A stretch of 62,051 nt of DNA from assembly GCF_020055635.1 (NCBI RefSeq), contig NZ_JAIPUT010000022.1:1-62051 (forward strand), written 5' to 3'. The notes beneath the pieces were generated by a model. That model did no database searches and was not told the DNA's origin. It saw only the letters and a program-made list of their open reading frames with translations. Source of the DNA: Marivita sp. Lineage in GTDB: Bacteria; Pseudomonadota; Alphaproteobacteria; Rhodobacterales; Rhodobacteraceae. Below, piece after piece: positions 27,830 to 36,739 of the stretch. Both the position numbers and the translations under genes were made by a program. Within the stretch, counting starts at the first letter, position 1; the number at the start of each line of letters is the position of its first letter.

Positions 27830-28861
27830 CTACAGGAAGATCAGCACAACCGAGCCAGCGTAGAGAAGAAGCACGATGGCGCTCTCGAAACCGATGTTGC
27901 CTGGCCCTGACTTCTGTCGCCGGATCATCCCCAAGAGGAGAACGGCGGTCATCAGCATGGCGATCAGACCAGTGGAGCGATCCTGTTCTGTCATGGCTGC
28001 ATAGATCGATCCGTCGTAGAACATGTCCGCGGCGCTCAGGAACATCACTTCGAACGCGTTGCCTCCGATGACGTCCCCCACGGCCAGGCTGACGGCACCG
28101 ATGCGCACTGCGGCAATGGCCGTTACGAGCTCCGGGAGAGAGTTGGCGATGGCAGCGAAGATCGTGCCCATGGCGGTTTCCGAGAGCGCTGTTGTCTCGA
28201 CGATTCCGATGCTCGCCGCGCCGATCACGTAGCCAGACGCGGCCGTAATCCCGGCATAGAGCAGAAATCGGATCCAGAGAGACCGGTCCGAAGCGGCATC
28301 CGCTCCGATTTCGGGTTCGGAGATTTCCTCGCGTGTTTCGTCAGTTTGAACGGGCTTCCACATCGGGTCATCCTGAATTCTGGAGAGCAGCCACAGGCCG
28401 AAGCCATAGGAGACTGGAACCAGGATCGAAACCGGATGAATGCCCCACGCCGTCACGGGCGGCTCGGCAGCGGCGATCAGGGGCATCGCAAGCAGCGCCA
28501 TCAGAAGAACACCTTGCGCGAGGCCAACCGCGCTGGCGGCCGCGTGCTCAAGATTGGCGCGCCGATAGAAAATGTCGGCAACAGCGATAAAGGCGGTCTG
28601 AGCCGTCAATCCCCCGAGCGCATTCCCTATCGCCAGCCCGGCCGCGCCCTGTGCCCCCGTTGTCATCGAGGTGATCGCGCCGGGCAGCGAGGTTGCTGCA
28701 CCCACGAAAAGGGCGCCGGCCACGACCTCTCCCATTCCGGTGCGGACCGCGAGCTTGTCTGCCACGCCGGAGAGCTTTGTTCCGGCGAACGTAATCGCGG
28801 CTGCGCTGGCCACGAACAGGACAACGCTGGTCCAAAGCGAAAGATCAGCGACAAAAGGCAC
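27830..28861 (-). CDS. sodium/calcium exchanger-type cation antiporter (CaCA family)
   Basis: 343 residues from GTG 28861, chosen because GGAG lies five bases upstream; a longer frame to 28933 has only a TTG start. About 10 helices are visible. Both alpha-repeats are present: GALFVGAATSLPGAITSMTT in the first half and GTIFAAIANSLPELVTAIAA in the second half, each with the conserved Ser-Leu-Pro and an acidic residue in the second (PELVT). The first repeat has Gly-Ala in place of the usual Glu-Leu after SLP, so ion selectivity may differ from classic YrbG. It exchanges cations across the inner membrane. A cytoplasmic acidic loop separates the halves (residues about 175-210). Confidence 0.85.
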   Translation of the reverse strand: MPFVADLSLWTSVVLFVASAAAITFAGTKLSGVADKLAVRTGMGEVVAGALFVGAATSLPGAITSMTTGAQGAAGLAIGNALGGLTAQTAFIAVADIFYRRANLEHAAASAVGLAQGVLLMALLAMPLIAAAEPPVTAWGIHPVSILVPVSYGFGLWLLSRIQDDPMWKPVQTDETREEISEPEIGADAASDRSLWIRFLLYAGITAASGYVIGAASIGIVETTALSETAMGTIFAAIANSLPELVTAIAAVRIGAVSLAVGDVIGGNAFEVMFLSAADMFYDGSIYAAMTEQDRSTGLIAMLMTAVLLLGMIRRQKSGPGNIGFESAIVLLLYAGSVVLIFL

Positions 28862-29152
28862 ATCATCTCCAGGTTGGTTCAAGAGCTTGTCATGCGGGCT
28901 TTCCAATGGTGTCAGAAGAAACCTGCAGGCCAACAGATAGCCTCCGAGGATGGTTGCAACAGCGGTGATGATTTCATCCGTGCCTGTCTCTCATGCCCGC
29001 CTCACCCGCGGCGCGACAGGAACAGAACGCTTTGGCCCCCCTCCTTACTCACGCGTCCGGGAACGCTTCGCCTCGCCAGCTGTTGACGTATGGGAAGGTC
29101 CAAAAGCCGTGACACTCCCCATGCTCGAAACAACTGACAGGGAGGGATACCA

Positions 29153-30535
29153 ATGGCCAAGAATGAACGGTTCTCGGATCCACGCTACGGTCCGGCGGAG
29201 CGGCAGATGGCGGAAAGTCTGGTCGAGATCGAAAGACAGATGCTCGAAGAGGAGGCTGGAGAGGAATGCGACTGCAAGGACGGGATGTTTCCGGGCCTGA
29301 CGCGTCGCAATCTGCTGGCCGGGGGAGCGGCGCTTGGCGGGTCCTTGCTTACAGCGGGTCAAGGCCGTGCCGATGCTCCGCCAGGAGCCGTTGAATACCG
29401 CGTTCAACCCGAGCCGACGAAAGAGCAAGGTCGCACGATCCTGGATGATGGCGGCTATGGCTCGCGCTCGCAGTTCGAGAGCGAGGTGCGCTGGCGCTAC
29501 CCCACGGCCAGTCTCGATTCCAGCTGGTCGATGACACCGCTGGCCTCGGGCCATGGCATCATCACCCCGTCCGGGCTGCATTTCGAGCGTCACCATGCCG
29601 GCATTCCGGCAATCGATCCGCGGACACATAGCCTGACCCTGCACGGCATGGTCGATCAGCCGATGCGCTTCACGATGGACGACCTGCAACGGTTGCCGGC
29701 GGTCAGTCGCATGCACTTCATCGAATGCTCGGGCAACACCCTGACCGAATGGACCGAGCCGACGTTGAAGACCGTGCAGGGCACGCACGGTCTGACCTCG
29801 ACATCCGAATGGACCGGAGTGCCCTTGTCCACCGTGCTCCGGATGGCCGGCCTTCAGGACGGCGCTGCATGGATCCTTGCCGAAGGAGCCGACGCCGCTG
29901 TCATGACCCGGTCCGTGCCGATCGACAAGGCCATGGATGACGCCATCCTGGCCTATGCCCAGAACGGCGAGGCGCTCCGGCCGGAACAGGGCTATCCGCT
30001 AAGGTTGCTGCTGCCGGGCTTCGAAGGCAATACGCATATCAAGTGGCTGCGTCGGCTCGAAGTCAGCGACAAGCCATTCATGACACGGGAGGAAACATCG
30101 AAATACACCGACCTCATGCCGGACGGCACGGCGCGCCAGTTCACCATGGAGATGGACGCGAAATCGGTCATCACCTTCCCCTCCGGCGCCATGCGGCTGC
30201 CACGACCGGGATATTACGAGATCACCGGCATCGCCTGGTCGGGCCGCGGCAAGGTCGAGACGGTCGAAGTCTCCACCGATGGCGGCGAGACATGGGAGCA
30301 GGCTGCGCTGGAAGAACCGGTGCTGTCGAAATGCCATACGCGCTTTCGATTGCCCTGGGTGTGGGATGGCGAGGAAGCGGTGCTGCAAAGCCGCGTCACC
30401 GACGAGACCGGGTATGTCCAACCGACGCTTGAGGAACTGGTCAACGTGCGGGGCACCAATTCGGTCTACCACCTGAATGCGATCCAGAATTGGCACATCG
30501 CGCCAAACGGGGAGGTCACCAATGTTCACGCGTGA
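29153..30535 (+). CDS. soxC: SoxC/sulfite oxidase-family molybdoenzyme
   Basis: 460 residues with GGGAGGGA before the ATG. A long N-terminus is followed by a Tat signal (LTRRNLLAGGAALGGSLLTA, residues 49-68). The molybdenum-ligating cysteine is C192 in HFIECSGNT. The oxidase domain continues to PGFEGNTHIKWLRRLEVSDK and is followed by the dimerisation domain (ITGIAWSGRGKVETVEVSTD). It matches SoxC, which with the cytochrome SoxD oxidises sulfane sulfur, or in related enzymes sulfite, in the periplasm. A SoxD-like gene follows with a 14-base overlap. No soxXYZAB genes are in view. Confidence 0.88.
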   Translation: MAKNERFSDPRYGPAERQMAESLVEIERQMLEEEAGEECDCKDGMFPGLTRRNLLAGGAALGGSLLTAGQGRADAPPGAVEYRVQPEPTKEQGRTILDDGGYGSRSQFESEVRWRYPTASLDSSWSMTPLASGHGIITPSGLHFERHHAGIPAIDPRTHSLTLHGMVDQPMRFTMDDLQRLPAVSRMHFIECSGNTLTEWTEPTLKTVQGTHGLTSTSEWTGVPLSTVLRMAGLQDGAAWILAEGADAAVMTRSVPIDKAMDDAILAYAQNGEALRPEQGYPLRLLLPGFEGNTHIKWLRRLEVSDKPFMTREETSKYTDLMPDGTARQFTMEMDAKSVITFPSGAMRLPRPGYYEITGIAWSGRGKVETVEVSTDGGETWEQAALEEPVLSKCHTRFRLPWVWDGEEAVLQSRVTDETGYVQPTLEELVNVRGTNSVYHLNAIQNWHIAPNGEVTNVHA

Positions 30536-31193
30536 ATTCTGCATCATCCTGTCAGCGGCCCTCGTCGCCGGTCATTCCTCCGCACAGCAGAGCGATACCG
30601 AAGAGGTCCCCAGAACCAGTGCCGAGGTGCCCGAACGGCTGCCCGAGACCGGTGAGAGGGCTCCGGAGTCTCCGCCACAGTCCAGCGCGCAAACCATCGA
30701 GAACATCGACGCGGACGCCTTCGTCTTCGGCGTGGGCCAGCCCGCCACACCCGAAGAGATCGCGGCAATCGACATCGACGTGATGCCCGATGGAACAGGC
30801 CTGCCCGAGGGCAGCGGCACATTTGCCGAGGGCGAACAGCTCTACCAGGAGTATTGCGCGGCCTGTCATGCCGAGGATCTTGGCGGCATCAGCGATCTGG
30901 GTGCCGCACGGCTCATCGGTGGGCGCGGCACGCTGGACAGCGACAGCCCGGTCAAGACCGTGGAAAGCTATTGGCCTTACGCGAGCACCTTGTTCGACTA
31001 TGTCCATCGCGCCATGCCGATGGATGCACCAGGATCGCTGGACGCGGACGAGATCTACGCAATCAACGCCTACATCCTTGGACGTGCCGGAATCCTCGAC
31101 GAAGATACCGAGTTGAACGCAGAGACCTACAGCGAGATCGTGATGCCGAATGTTGACGGGTTTGTTCCCGATCCGAGACCCGATACGCAATGA
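30522..31193 (+). CDS. SoxD-like c-type cytochrome
   Basis: 223 residues from the ATG at 30522, preceded by GGGGAGG inside the end of the soxC-like gene. There is a signal peptide (MFTREFCIILSAALVAGHSS, then AQ). A charged linker rich in Glu and Pro precedes one haem site, CAACH, at about residue 119. PVKTVESYWPYASTLFDYVH and the end of the protein (MPNVDGFVPDPRPD) are characteristic of SoxD. Full SoxD is longer and carries two haem domains; this form has one. It would accept electrons from the molybdoenzyme. Confidence 0.85.
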   Translation: MFTREFCIILSAALVAGHSSAQQSDTEEVPRTSAEVPERLPETGERAPESPPQSSAQTIENIDADAFVFGVGQPATPEEIAAIDIDVMPDGTGLPEGSGTFAEGEQLYQEYCAACHAEDLGGISDLGAARLIGGRGTLDSDSPVKTVESYWPYASTLFDYVHRAMPMDAPGSLDADEIYAINAYILGRAGILDEDTELNAETYSEIVMPNVDGFVPDPRPDTQ

Positions 31194-31207
31194 GCTGGTG
31201 CCGTATT

Positions 31208-31246
31208 GCGCACGGGCCGATGCTTTCCGTGCATCGGCCCGTGCGC
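31208..31246. terminator. perfect 16-bp stem-loop after the cytochrome gene
   Basis: Arms 31208-31223 and 31231-31246 pair perfectly around the seven-base loop TTTCCGT. There is no T-run on either side, so it is not a classic intrinsic terminator; it may stabilise the 3' end of the mRNA or halt transcription with Rho. It starts 15 bases after the cytochrome stop. Confidence 0.6.
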
Positions 31247-31456
31247 GCTCGACATCAGTATGCAATTTCCACACCGTGCGTGGGAAACGTGTCAAAGGAT
31301 TCCACTTTCGTTAATCTTTGGCCATACTGGCTGAGACTCGTTGTGGCTGCGATCTGCAGATCGTGACGACATTGGTAGCAGAAGCACGGGCATCGAATCC
31401 CTGGGCTCTCCTGGTGCGTCTGGGCTCGATGCTTGACTCAGTCTTGGCAGAGCGTT

Positions 31457-32206
31457 TCAGACCGCGAAGAACACTGCGGTCATGATCGCGCCGATCGCGA
31501 TGATCACGCCACGCAGGAAACCCGTATGCCGGATGCGCCGCGTATAGCGGGCCCCCAGGTAGCCGCCGAGTGTAGTGGCGACAGCCATGACGATGGCAGA
31601 GTCCCAGGCGATCAGACCGGCCGAAGAATAGGTCACGACGGAAACCACCGACAACAGCGCCGCCAGCACGTTCTTCAACCCGTTCATGCCGTGCAGGTTC
31701 TCGAACCCGATCAGCCCGAAGGCGGCCAGCAGCATGATGCCAAGCCCACCGTTGAAATACCCGCCATAGGTTGCGACGACACCGATTGCCACTGCCGACA
31801 GCCCCGGTCCGGCTGGCCCGATGTTTCGGCTGCGCACCGCTCTGATCATGCCGGGACCAAGAGCGAACAGCGCCGTCGCGCCAAGCAACAGCCAAGGCAC
31901 GATCCCCACGAACGCGTCGCCTGGCGTAATCAGAAGCAGCCCGGCACCGACAAGCCCGCCCAACGCGGTCACGGCGAGAATTGCGCTCAAACGCAGCGTC
32001 CCTTCGGCGCGCAGGTCGTGACGATAGGCCCAGGCACTGGCGACATATCCCGGCAGCGCCGTCAGGGTTGCGGTGGCATTCGACATGATCGGCGGCACTC
32101 CGACCCAGATCAGTGCCGGAAAGCTGATCAGCGTGCCGCCACCGGCCAGGGCATTGATGCTTCCCGCCAGAAGACCGGCAAGAAAGAGGATGGAAAACGA
32201 GATCAT
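31457..32206 (-). CDS. TauE/SafE-family anion exporter
   Basis: 249 residues from the ATG at 32206, which has AGGAG seven bases upstream; the frame extends further but without support. Eight hydrophobic segments and the paired family motifs are seen: INALAGGGTLISFPALIWVG with NATATLTALPGYVASAW in the first half, and GGYFNGGLGIMLLAAFGLIG with NGLKNVLAALLSVVS in the second half. TauE/SafE proteins export sulfite or sulfoacetate. The soxC-like pair next door points to sulfite or a related ion, but the two units converge and need not be co-regulated. It is divergent from the GntR regulator at 32290. Confidence 0.88.
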   Translation of the reverse strand: MISFSILFLAGLLAGSINALAGGGTLISFPALIWVGVPPIMSNATATLTALPGYVASAWAYRHDLRAEGTLRLSAILAVTALGGLVGAGLLLITPGDAFVGIVPWLLLGATALFALGPGMIRAVRSRNIGPAGPGLSAVAIGVVATYGGYFNGGLGIMLLAAFGLIGFENLHGMNGLKNVLAALLSVVSVVTYSSAGLIAWDSAIVMAVATTLGGYLGARYTRRIRHTGFLRGVIIAIGAIMTAVFFAV

Positions 32207-32289
32207 GTCGACACTCCTGTTGGACAAGAGGTGTCTCTGCCGTAAGAGTGCATTGGTCTGCAAATTGGTCTGGAAAGGATTGGAACGCC

Positions 32290-32985
32290 ATGCGCATCGG
32301 AAAAGTCGAAGCCTTGGCGCGACTGCGTGCCCTGATCGAAACAGACGCCCCGGCCGTTGGCGACAGGCTGCCTGCGGAACGCCGATTGACAACCGCCATC
32401 GGATGCAGCCGCGAGACCTTGCGCGCAGCACTCGATCTCCTGGAAGCCGAGGGGGAGATCTGGCGTCACGTCGGTCAAGGCACGTTTCGTGGTCGGCGCC
32501 CTCCTGGTCAGCCGGTGAGGGATCGGATCCTCATCGAGGCGACAACGCCACTCGATCTGATGGACGCACGACGCATGCTCGAACCATCCGTCGCAGCAGC
32601 GGCAGCACTGCGCCGAACCGATCCGGATGTGGCGCTGCTCTATTCAAAGGTCGAGCAGGGTCGGATGGCCCGGGATCGCGCGGCTTGTGAACGCGCCGAT
32701 GACGCGTTCCATCAGTCCATCGCGCAAGTGGCGCGCAATCCAGTTCTGGTCGCGCTTTTGCGCCATTTCTCCAGCACGCGGTGCCGTGCCGTATGGCAGC
32801 GCGAATGGGACCGCACGTATCGCCGCGTCGGGGTGACCGAGTTCACGCAGGTCCATTCCGGGCATCACCGTGACATCGTGGACGCCATTGCCGCCGGTGA
32901 TGACGGGGCTGCGCAACAGGCGATGGCCCGTCATCTTGATGCGGTCAGCACAGCCATGGGCGCGCCGGACGACGTGCATCGTTGA
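32290..32985 (+). CDS. GntR-family regulator, FCD subgroup
   Basis: 231 residues from ATG 32290 with AAGGA upstream. The winged helix is compact: DRLPAERRLTTAIGCSRETL and ALDLLEAEGEIWRHVGQGTF. The FCD domain follows with DARRMLEPSVAAAAALR, DDAFHQSIAQVARN (His) and HSGHHRDIVDAIAAGDDGA and ARHLDAV (His). It could control the divergent TauE gene (83 bases between starts), the downstream aminotransferase/Aap/hydantoinase genes, or both. The position before 33164 in the same direction favours the latter. Confidence 0.85.
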   Translation: MRIGKVEALARLRALIETDAPAVGDRLPAERRLTTAIGCSRETLRAALDLLEAEGEIWRHVGQGTFRGRRPPGQPVRDRILIEATTPLDLMDARRMLEPSVAAAAALRRTDPDVALLYSKVEQGRMARDRAACERADDAFHQSIAQVARNPVLVALLRHFSSTRCRAVWQREWDRTYRRVGVTEFTQVHSGHHRDIVDAIAAGDDGAAQQAMARHLDAVSTAMGAPDDVHR

Positions 32986-33163
32986 GAGCTGGAGAAGAGG
33001 AACGTCCCGGGCTCATGTCGGCACCTCGTGATCGATCCTTGAAAGGAACCAGGCCGACAACCCCCCAAAGAGCTCCCAAAGGCCTGAATAAAAAGTTTCA
33101 TTTCATCTTTACATAACTGAAAAATATGTTTCAATGAACGCATCGAAAGGATTCACCGTACAC

Positions 33164-34405
33164 ATGACCCAGATCGACATCGCCTATGTGCGCAAACAGT
33201 TCCCCGCAATCAGCGACGAAACCGCTCTCCTCGATAATGCCGGCGGATCACAGGTGGCAAAGCCGGTTGCAGACCGCATGACCGACTTCATGTTCACGAC
33301 AAACGTCCAGCTTGGAGCAACTTATGCAACCTCTGTTGCGGCTTCGCAAAAGGTCGCCGAGGGACGCGCTGCTCTGGCCACCTTGCTGAATGCAGATCGT
33401 CCAGAAGAAGTGGTGATGGGAGCAACGGCGACCCAGCTTTTTGATCAGCTTGCGCGCGCCCTCGTTCAGAAATGGGCGCCCGGCGACGAGGTGATCGTCA
33501 CAAACTTCGATCACGAGGCCAATATCGGCCCATGGCAGCGCCTTTCGGAACAGGGGATCGTCGTGAAGACGTGGGAGTTGCCCGAAGGCAGCCATCGGCC
33601 CGGGCCAGAGAGCCTTGCGCCGCTTCTCGGGCCGAAGACGAAGTTGGTCGCAATGACACATTGCTCCAATATCTTCGGCAGCATCAACGACGTGCGCGCC
33701 ATTGCCGATCTGGTCCATCAACACGATGCCATGCTCTGTGTAGATGGTGTTGCCTTTGCCCCGCACCGTGCCGTTGACGTAAAGGCGCTGGATGCTGATT
33801 TTTATGGGTTCTCGGTCTACAAGACTTATGGGCCACACCACGCCGTGCTCTACGGCAAATACGACCTGCTCCGAAATCACGCGGGCAACATCAACCACTA
33901 TTTCTATGGCGAGGACAAGGTTCCGGGAAAGCTCGAGCCTGGCAATCCCAACTATGAATTGGCATATTCATGCTGTGGCGTGATCGACTATCTTGAAGGT
34001 TTCGCGGCAGCCCACGGCATCAACGAAACCGGACGCGCTGCGGTAGAGGCGGCCTTCGAGATCATGGCCGATCACGAAGCGGCGTTGGCGGAACGTCTTC
34101 TTTCTTATCTACGTGGTCGGGACGACGTGACGATCGTCGGGGATCCCGCCTCGGATAAAGAGACCCGTGTGCCCACGATTTCCTTCGTTATCGCAGGGAT
34201 GAAGTCTCGCGACGTGGTCGAGGCGGTCGATCCGTCCGGCATCGGCATTCGCTTCGGCGATTTTCATTCCAAGCGCCTCGTGCAGGCGCTGGATCTGGGT
34301 GACCCGGACGGCGTCATCCGCGTCTCTGCGGTGCATTACAACACCCTGGACGAAATCGACCGGCTCATCGAGCAATTCGAAGGCCTGCGCAGACGGGCTG
34401 GCTAA
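33164..34405 (+). CDS. class V aminotransferase (cysteine desulfurase-like PLP enzyme)
   Basis: 413 residues from ATG 33164 (MTQIDIAYVRKQFPAISDET), chosen because family members begin here and AAAGGA lies upstream; ATG 33134 would add ten residues without a ribosome binding site. It has ALLDNAGGSQVAKPVADRM (family N-terminal signature), the PLP-binding region LCVDGVAFAPHRAVDVKAL, and the Schiff-base lysine in GFSVYKTYGPHHAVLYG. Class V members include cysteine desulfurases, isopenicillin-N epimerase-like and phosphoserine aminotransferases; the subgroup cannot be fixed. Downstream lie an amino-acid transporter and a hydantoinase, so a role in amino-acid breakdown is likely. Confidence 0.85.
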   Translation: MTQIDIAYVRKQFPAISDETALLDNAGGSQVAKPVADRMTDFMFTTNVQLGATYATSVAASQKVAEGRAALATLLNADRPEEVVMGATATQLFDQLARALVQKWAPGDEVIVTNFDHEANIGPWQRLSEQGIVVKTWELPEGSHRPGPESLAPLLGPKTKLVAMTHCSNIFGSINDVRAIADLVHQHDAMLCVDGVAFAPHRAVDVKALDADFYGFSVYKTYGPHHAVLYGKYDLLRNHAGNINHYFYGEDKVPGKLEPGNPNYELAYSCCGVIDYLEGFAAAHGINETGRAAVEAAFEIMADHEAALAERLLSYLRGRDDVTIVGDPASDKETRVPTISFVIAGMKSRDVVEAVDPSGIGIRFGDFHSKRLVQALDLGDPDGVIRVSAVHYNTLDEIDRLIEQFEGLRRRAG

Positions 34406-34437
34406 ATAATCCACCAACCTCCAACAAGGACAATCCC

Positions 34438-35457
34438 ATGAAAATCTACCCCATTCTTACCACGGCTGCCGCCCTTGCGGTTGCCGCAGGCGGTGCTGTG
34501 TCGGCCCAGACGCTCGAAGAAGTGCGTGAACGCGGCCATTTGAACTGTGGCGTGTCCCCCGGGGTCACCGGATTCTCGAATCCCGATGACGAGGGCAACT
34601 GGTCCGGCTTCGACGTCGAGGTCTGCCGGGCCGTCGCGGCAGCGGTGCTCGAGGACGCGGACGCAGTGCGCTACACGCCGCTCTCGAACACGGAACGTTT
34701 CACCGCGCTGCAGTCAGGCGAGATCGACATGCTTTCGCGGACCACGACCCGGACGCTGAACCGCGACACAGCCCTGGGCCTGAACTTTGCTCCTGTCATG
34801 TTCTATGACGGTCAAGGGTTCATGGTGCGTCAAGACATGGGCGTTTCCAGCGTCTTGGAACTGGACGGCGCCACGGTCTGCACTTCGGCGGGCTCCACAA
34901 CGGAGCTGAACCTTGCGGATTACTTCGAAGCAAACGGCATGAGCTATGAGCCGGTGCGTTTTGACCGCGCGGACGAGGTGCTGGCCGCCTATGATGCGGG
35001 GCGCTGCGACGTCTACACGTCCGACCGCTCCGGGCTTGCCGCGCGACGCCTTGTGATGACCAACCCGGCAGAACATGTCATGCTTCCGGAGACGATCTCC
35101 AAAGAGCCGCTCGCGCCGGCGGTGCGTCACGGCGATGATCAGTGGTTCGATATCGTGACATGGACGGTATATGCCCTGATCGAGGCCGAGGAATACGGCG
35201 TGACTCAAGGCAATGTCGACGAGATGGCAAATTCAGAGAACCCCAATATCGCGCGGATGCTCGGGGCCGAAGGGTCGCCGGTCGGCGAATGGATCGGTCT
35301 GGACAACAAATGGGTTCACCGGGCAATCGCCGCGGTCGGCAACTACGGAGAGATTTTCGAGCGCCATGTCGGGCCGAACACGCCTCTGGAAATCGAACGT
35401 GGGATGAACGCGCTGCACACCAATGGCGGGCTTCAGTACGCCATGCCCTTCAAGTGA
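34438..35457 (+). CDS. aapJ: general L-amino acid ABC transporter binding protein AapJ type
   Basis: 339 residues with AACAAGGA before the ATG and a signal peptide (MKIYPILTTAAALAVAAGGA, then VSAQ). It has the family motifs LNCGVSPGVTGFSNPDDEGN, GFDVEVCRAVAAAVL, YTPLSNTERFTALQSGEID and SRTTTRTLNRDT. It captures L-amino acids in the periplasm for AapQMP, encoded next. The conserved Asp/Arg pair that binds the amino-acid backbone is present (GFDVE; TTTRTLNRD). Confidence 0.92.
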   Translation: MKIYPILTTAAALAVAAGGAVSAQTLEEVRERGHLNCGVSPGVTGFSNPDDEGNWSGFDVEVCRAVAAAVLEDADAVRYTPLSNTERFTALQSGEIDMLSRTTTRTLNRDTALGLNFAPVMFYDGQGFMVRQDMGVSSVLELDGATVCTSAGSTTELNLADYFEANGMSYEPVRFDRADEVLAAYDAGRCDVYTSDRSGLAARRLVMTNPAEHVMLPETISKEPLAPAVRHGDDQWFDIVTWTVYALIEAEEYGVTQGNVDEMANSENPNIARMLGAEGSPVGEWIGLDNKWVHRAIAAVGNYGEIFERHVGPNTPLEIERGMNALHTNGGLQYAMPFK

Positions 35458-35466
35458 TCTGAACCA

Positions 35467-35495
35467 CGCCTCCGCCGTCTTTGGCGGCGGAGGCG
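35467..35495 (+). terminator. intercistronic stem-loop between aapJ and aapQ
   Basis: An 11-bp GC-rich stem (35467-35477 with 35485-35495) closes a seven-base loop, ten bases after the aapJ stop. There is no T-run directly after it. Hairpins at this place in ABC operons commonly protect the binding-protein mRNA and lower read-through, so that the binding protein is made in excess. Confidence 0.65.
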
Positions 35496-35538
35496 CATCT
35501 TCTTCCTCTAGCAAACCTTCCGACAAAGGATTTTACCC

Positions 35539-36732
35539 GTGCCTGTTTCGCGCGATCTTGGCCCGATGGCCGCACCAAAACCGGCTTTCTGGACGCGGTC
35601 GCGAATCCGGTCCGTGCTGGTCCAGTTCGGTTTCGTGGTTCTGCTTGTCCTGCTCATCCAGTTCCTGCTGGCCAATACGATGCAGAACTTGGCGAGGCAG
35701 GGAATTGCGTCGGGCTTCGGGTTTCTCGAAAACCGCGCAGGCTTCGACATCGCCATCGCCTTTCTCGATTTCGACCGCAATGGCACCTATCTGGACGCCT
35801 TCTGGACCGCCATCGTCAACACGCTTGTTCTGGCCACTCTTGGAATCGCACTGGCGACTCTGCTGGGGTTCATGATCGGTTTGGCGCGGGTTTCGCCGAA
35901 CTGGCTGATCTCGCGGCTGGCTGCTGTATATATCGAGACGTTCCGCAATATCCCGCTGCTTTTGCAGCTGTTCTTCTGGTATTTCGCCATTCTCAGGCCG
36001 CTGCCCGGCCCGCGCCAGAGCTTTGACGTCGCCGGCACGGTTTTCCTGAGCAACCGTGGCCTCTACATGCCGAAACCATTGCTGGATTCCGGGGCCCAGC
36101 TTGCCCTTCTCGCCCTTGTGGTGGGTCTGATCTTCGCTCTCTTCATGGCGCGTTCTGCCCGTCGACACCGGGCTGCGACCGGAAACTCCGTCGCGGTCGC
36201 GCATTGGTGGCTCATCGGGCTGGTCGGGTTACCCGTTTTAACCTGGTTTGCCACGGGTGCTTCGGTCGAAATGTCCATCCCGTCGCTGCAAGGCTTCAAC
36301 TTCCGTGGCGGTATGGTGATCCTGCCGGAAATGCTGGCAGCCCTGCTTGGTCTGTCGATCTACATCGCTGCTGCTGTTGGAGAAATCGTACGGTCCGGCA
36401 TCCAGGGGATCGACCACGGCCAGACCGAGGCGGCGCAGGCCATGGGGCACACTCGCGGACAGATCATGCGATATGTCGTCATTCCCCAAGCCATGCGCAT
36501 CATCATTCCGCCGTTGACGACGCAGTATCAATCCCTGGCCAAGAACACCTCTCTCGCCTCGGCGATTGCGTTCCCCGAGATCATTTCGATCATTGCGGGC
36601 ACGACGCTGACGCAGACCGGGCAGGCGATGGAGACGATCGCGCTTGCGATGCTGTTTTATCTGACGGTGAGCCTTTTCATCGCGGCCGTGATGAATTTCT
36701 TCAACTGGCGCGTGATGCGGCGGTCATTCTGA
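35539..36732 (+). CDS. aapQ: general L-amino acid ABC transporter permease AapQ type
   Basis: 397 residues from GTG 35539 with AAAGGA upstream; ATG 35566 is an alternative that removes nine residues. Helices lie at about residues 32-52, 93-118, 130-150, 190-210, 225-245, 255-285 and 350-390. The amino-acid permease signature is ETFRNIPLLLQLFFWYFAIL near the first EAA region. The EAA loop GIDHGQTEAAQAMGHTRGQI and VIPQAMRIIIPPLTTQYQSL are typical. The long insertion between helices (about residues 150-235) is characteristic of AapQ. Confidence 0.92.
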   Translation: MPVSRDLGPMAAPKPAFWTRSRIRSVLVQFGFVVLLVLLIQFLLANTMQNLARQGIASGFGFLENRAGFDIAIAFLDFDRNGTYLDAFWTAIVNTLVLATLGIALATLLGFMIGLARVSPNWLISRLAAVYIETFRNIPLLLQLFFWYFAILRPLPGPRQSFDVAGTVFLSNRGLYMPKPLLDSGAQLALLALVVGLIFALFMARSARRHRAATGNSVAVAHWWLIGLVGLPVLTWFATGASVEMSIPSLQGFNFRGGMVILPEMLAALLGLSIYIAAAVGEIVRSGIQGIDHGQTEAAQAMGHTRGQIMRYVVIPQAMRIIIPPLTTQYQSLAKNTSLASAIAFPEIISIIAGTTLTQTGQAMETIALAMLFYLTVSLFIAAVMNFFNWRVMRRSF

Positions 36733-36739
36733 GGCAACC

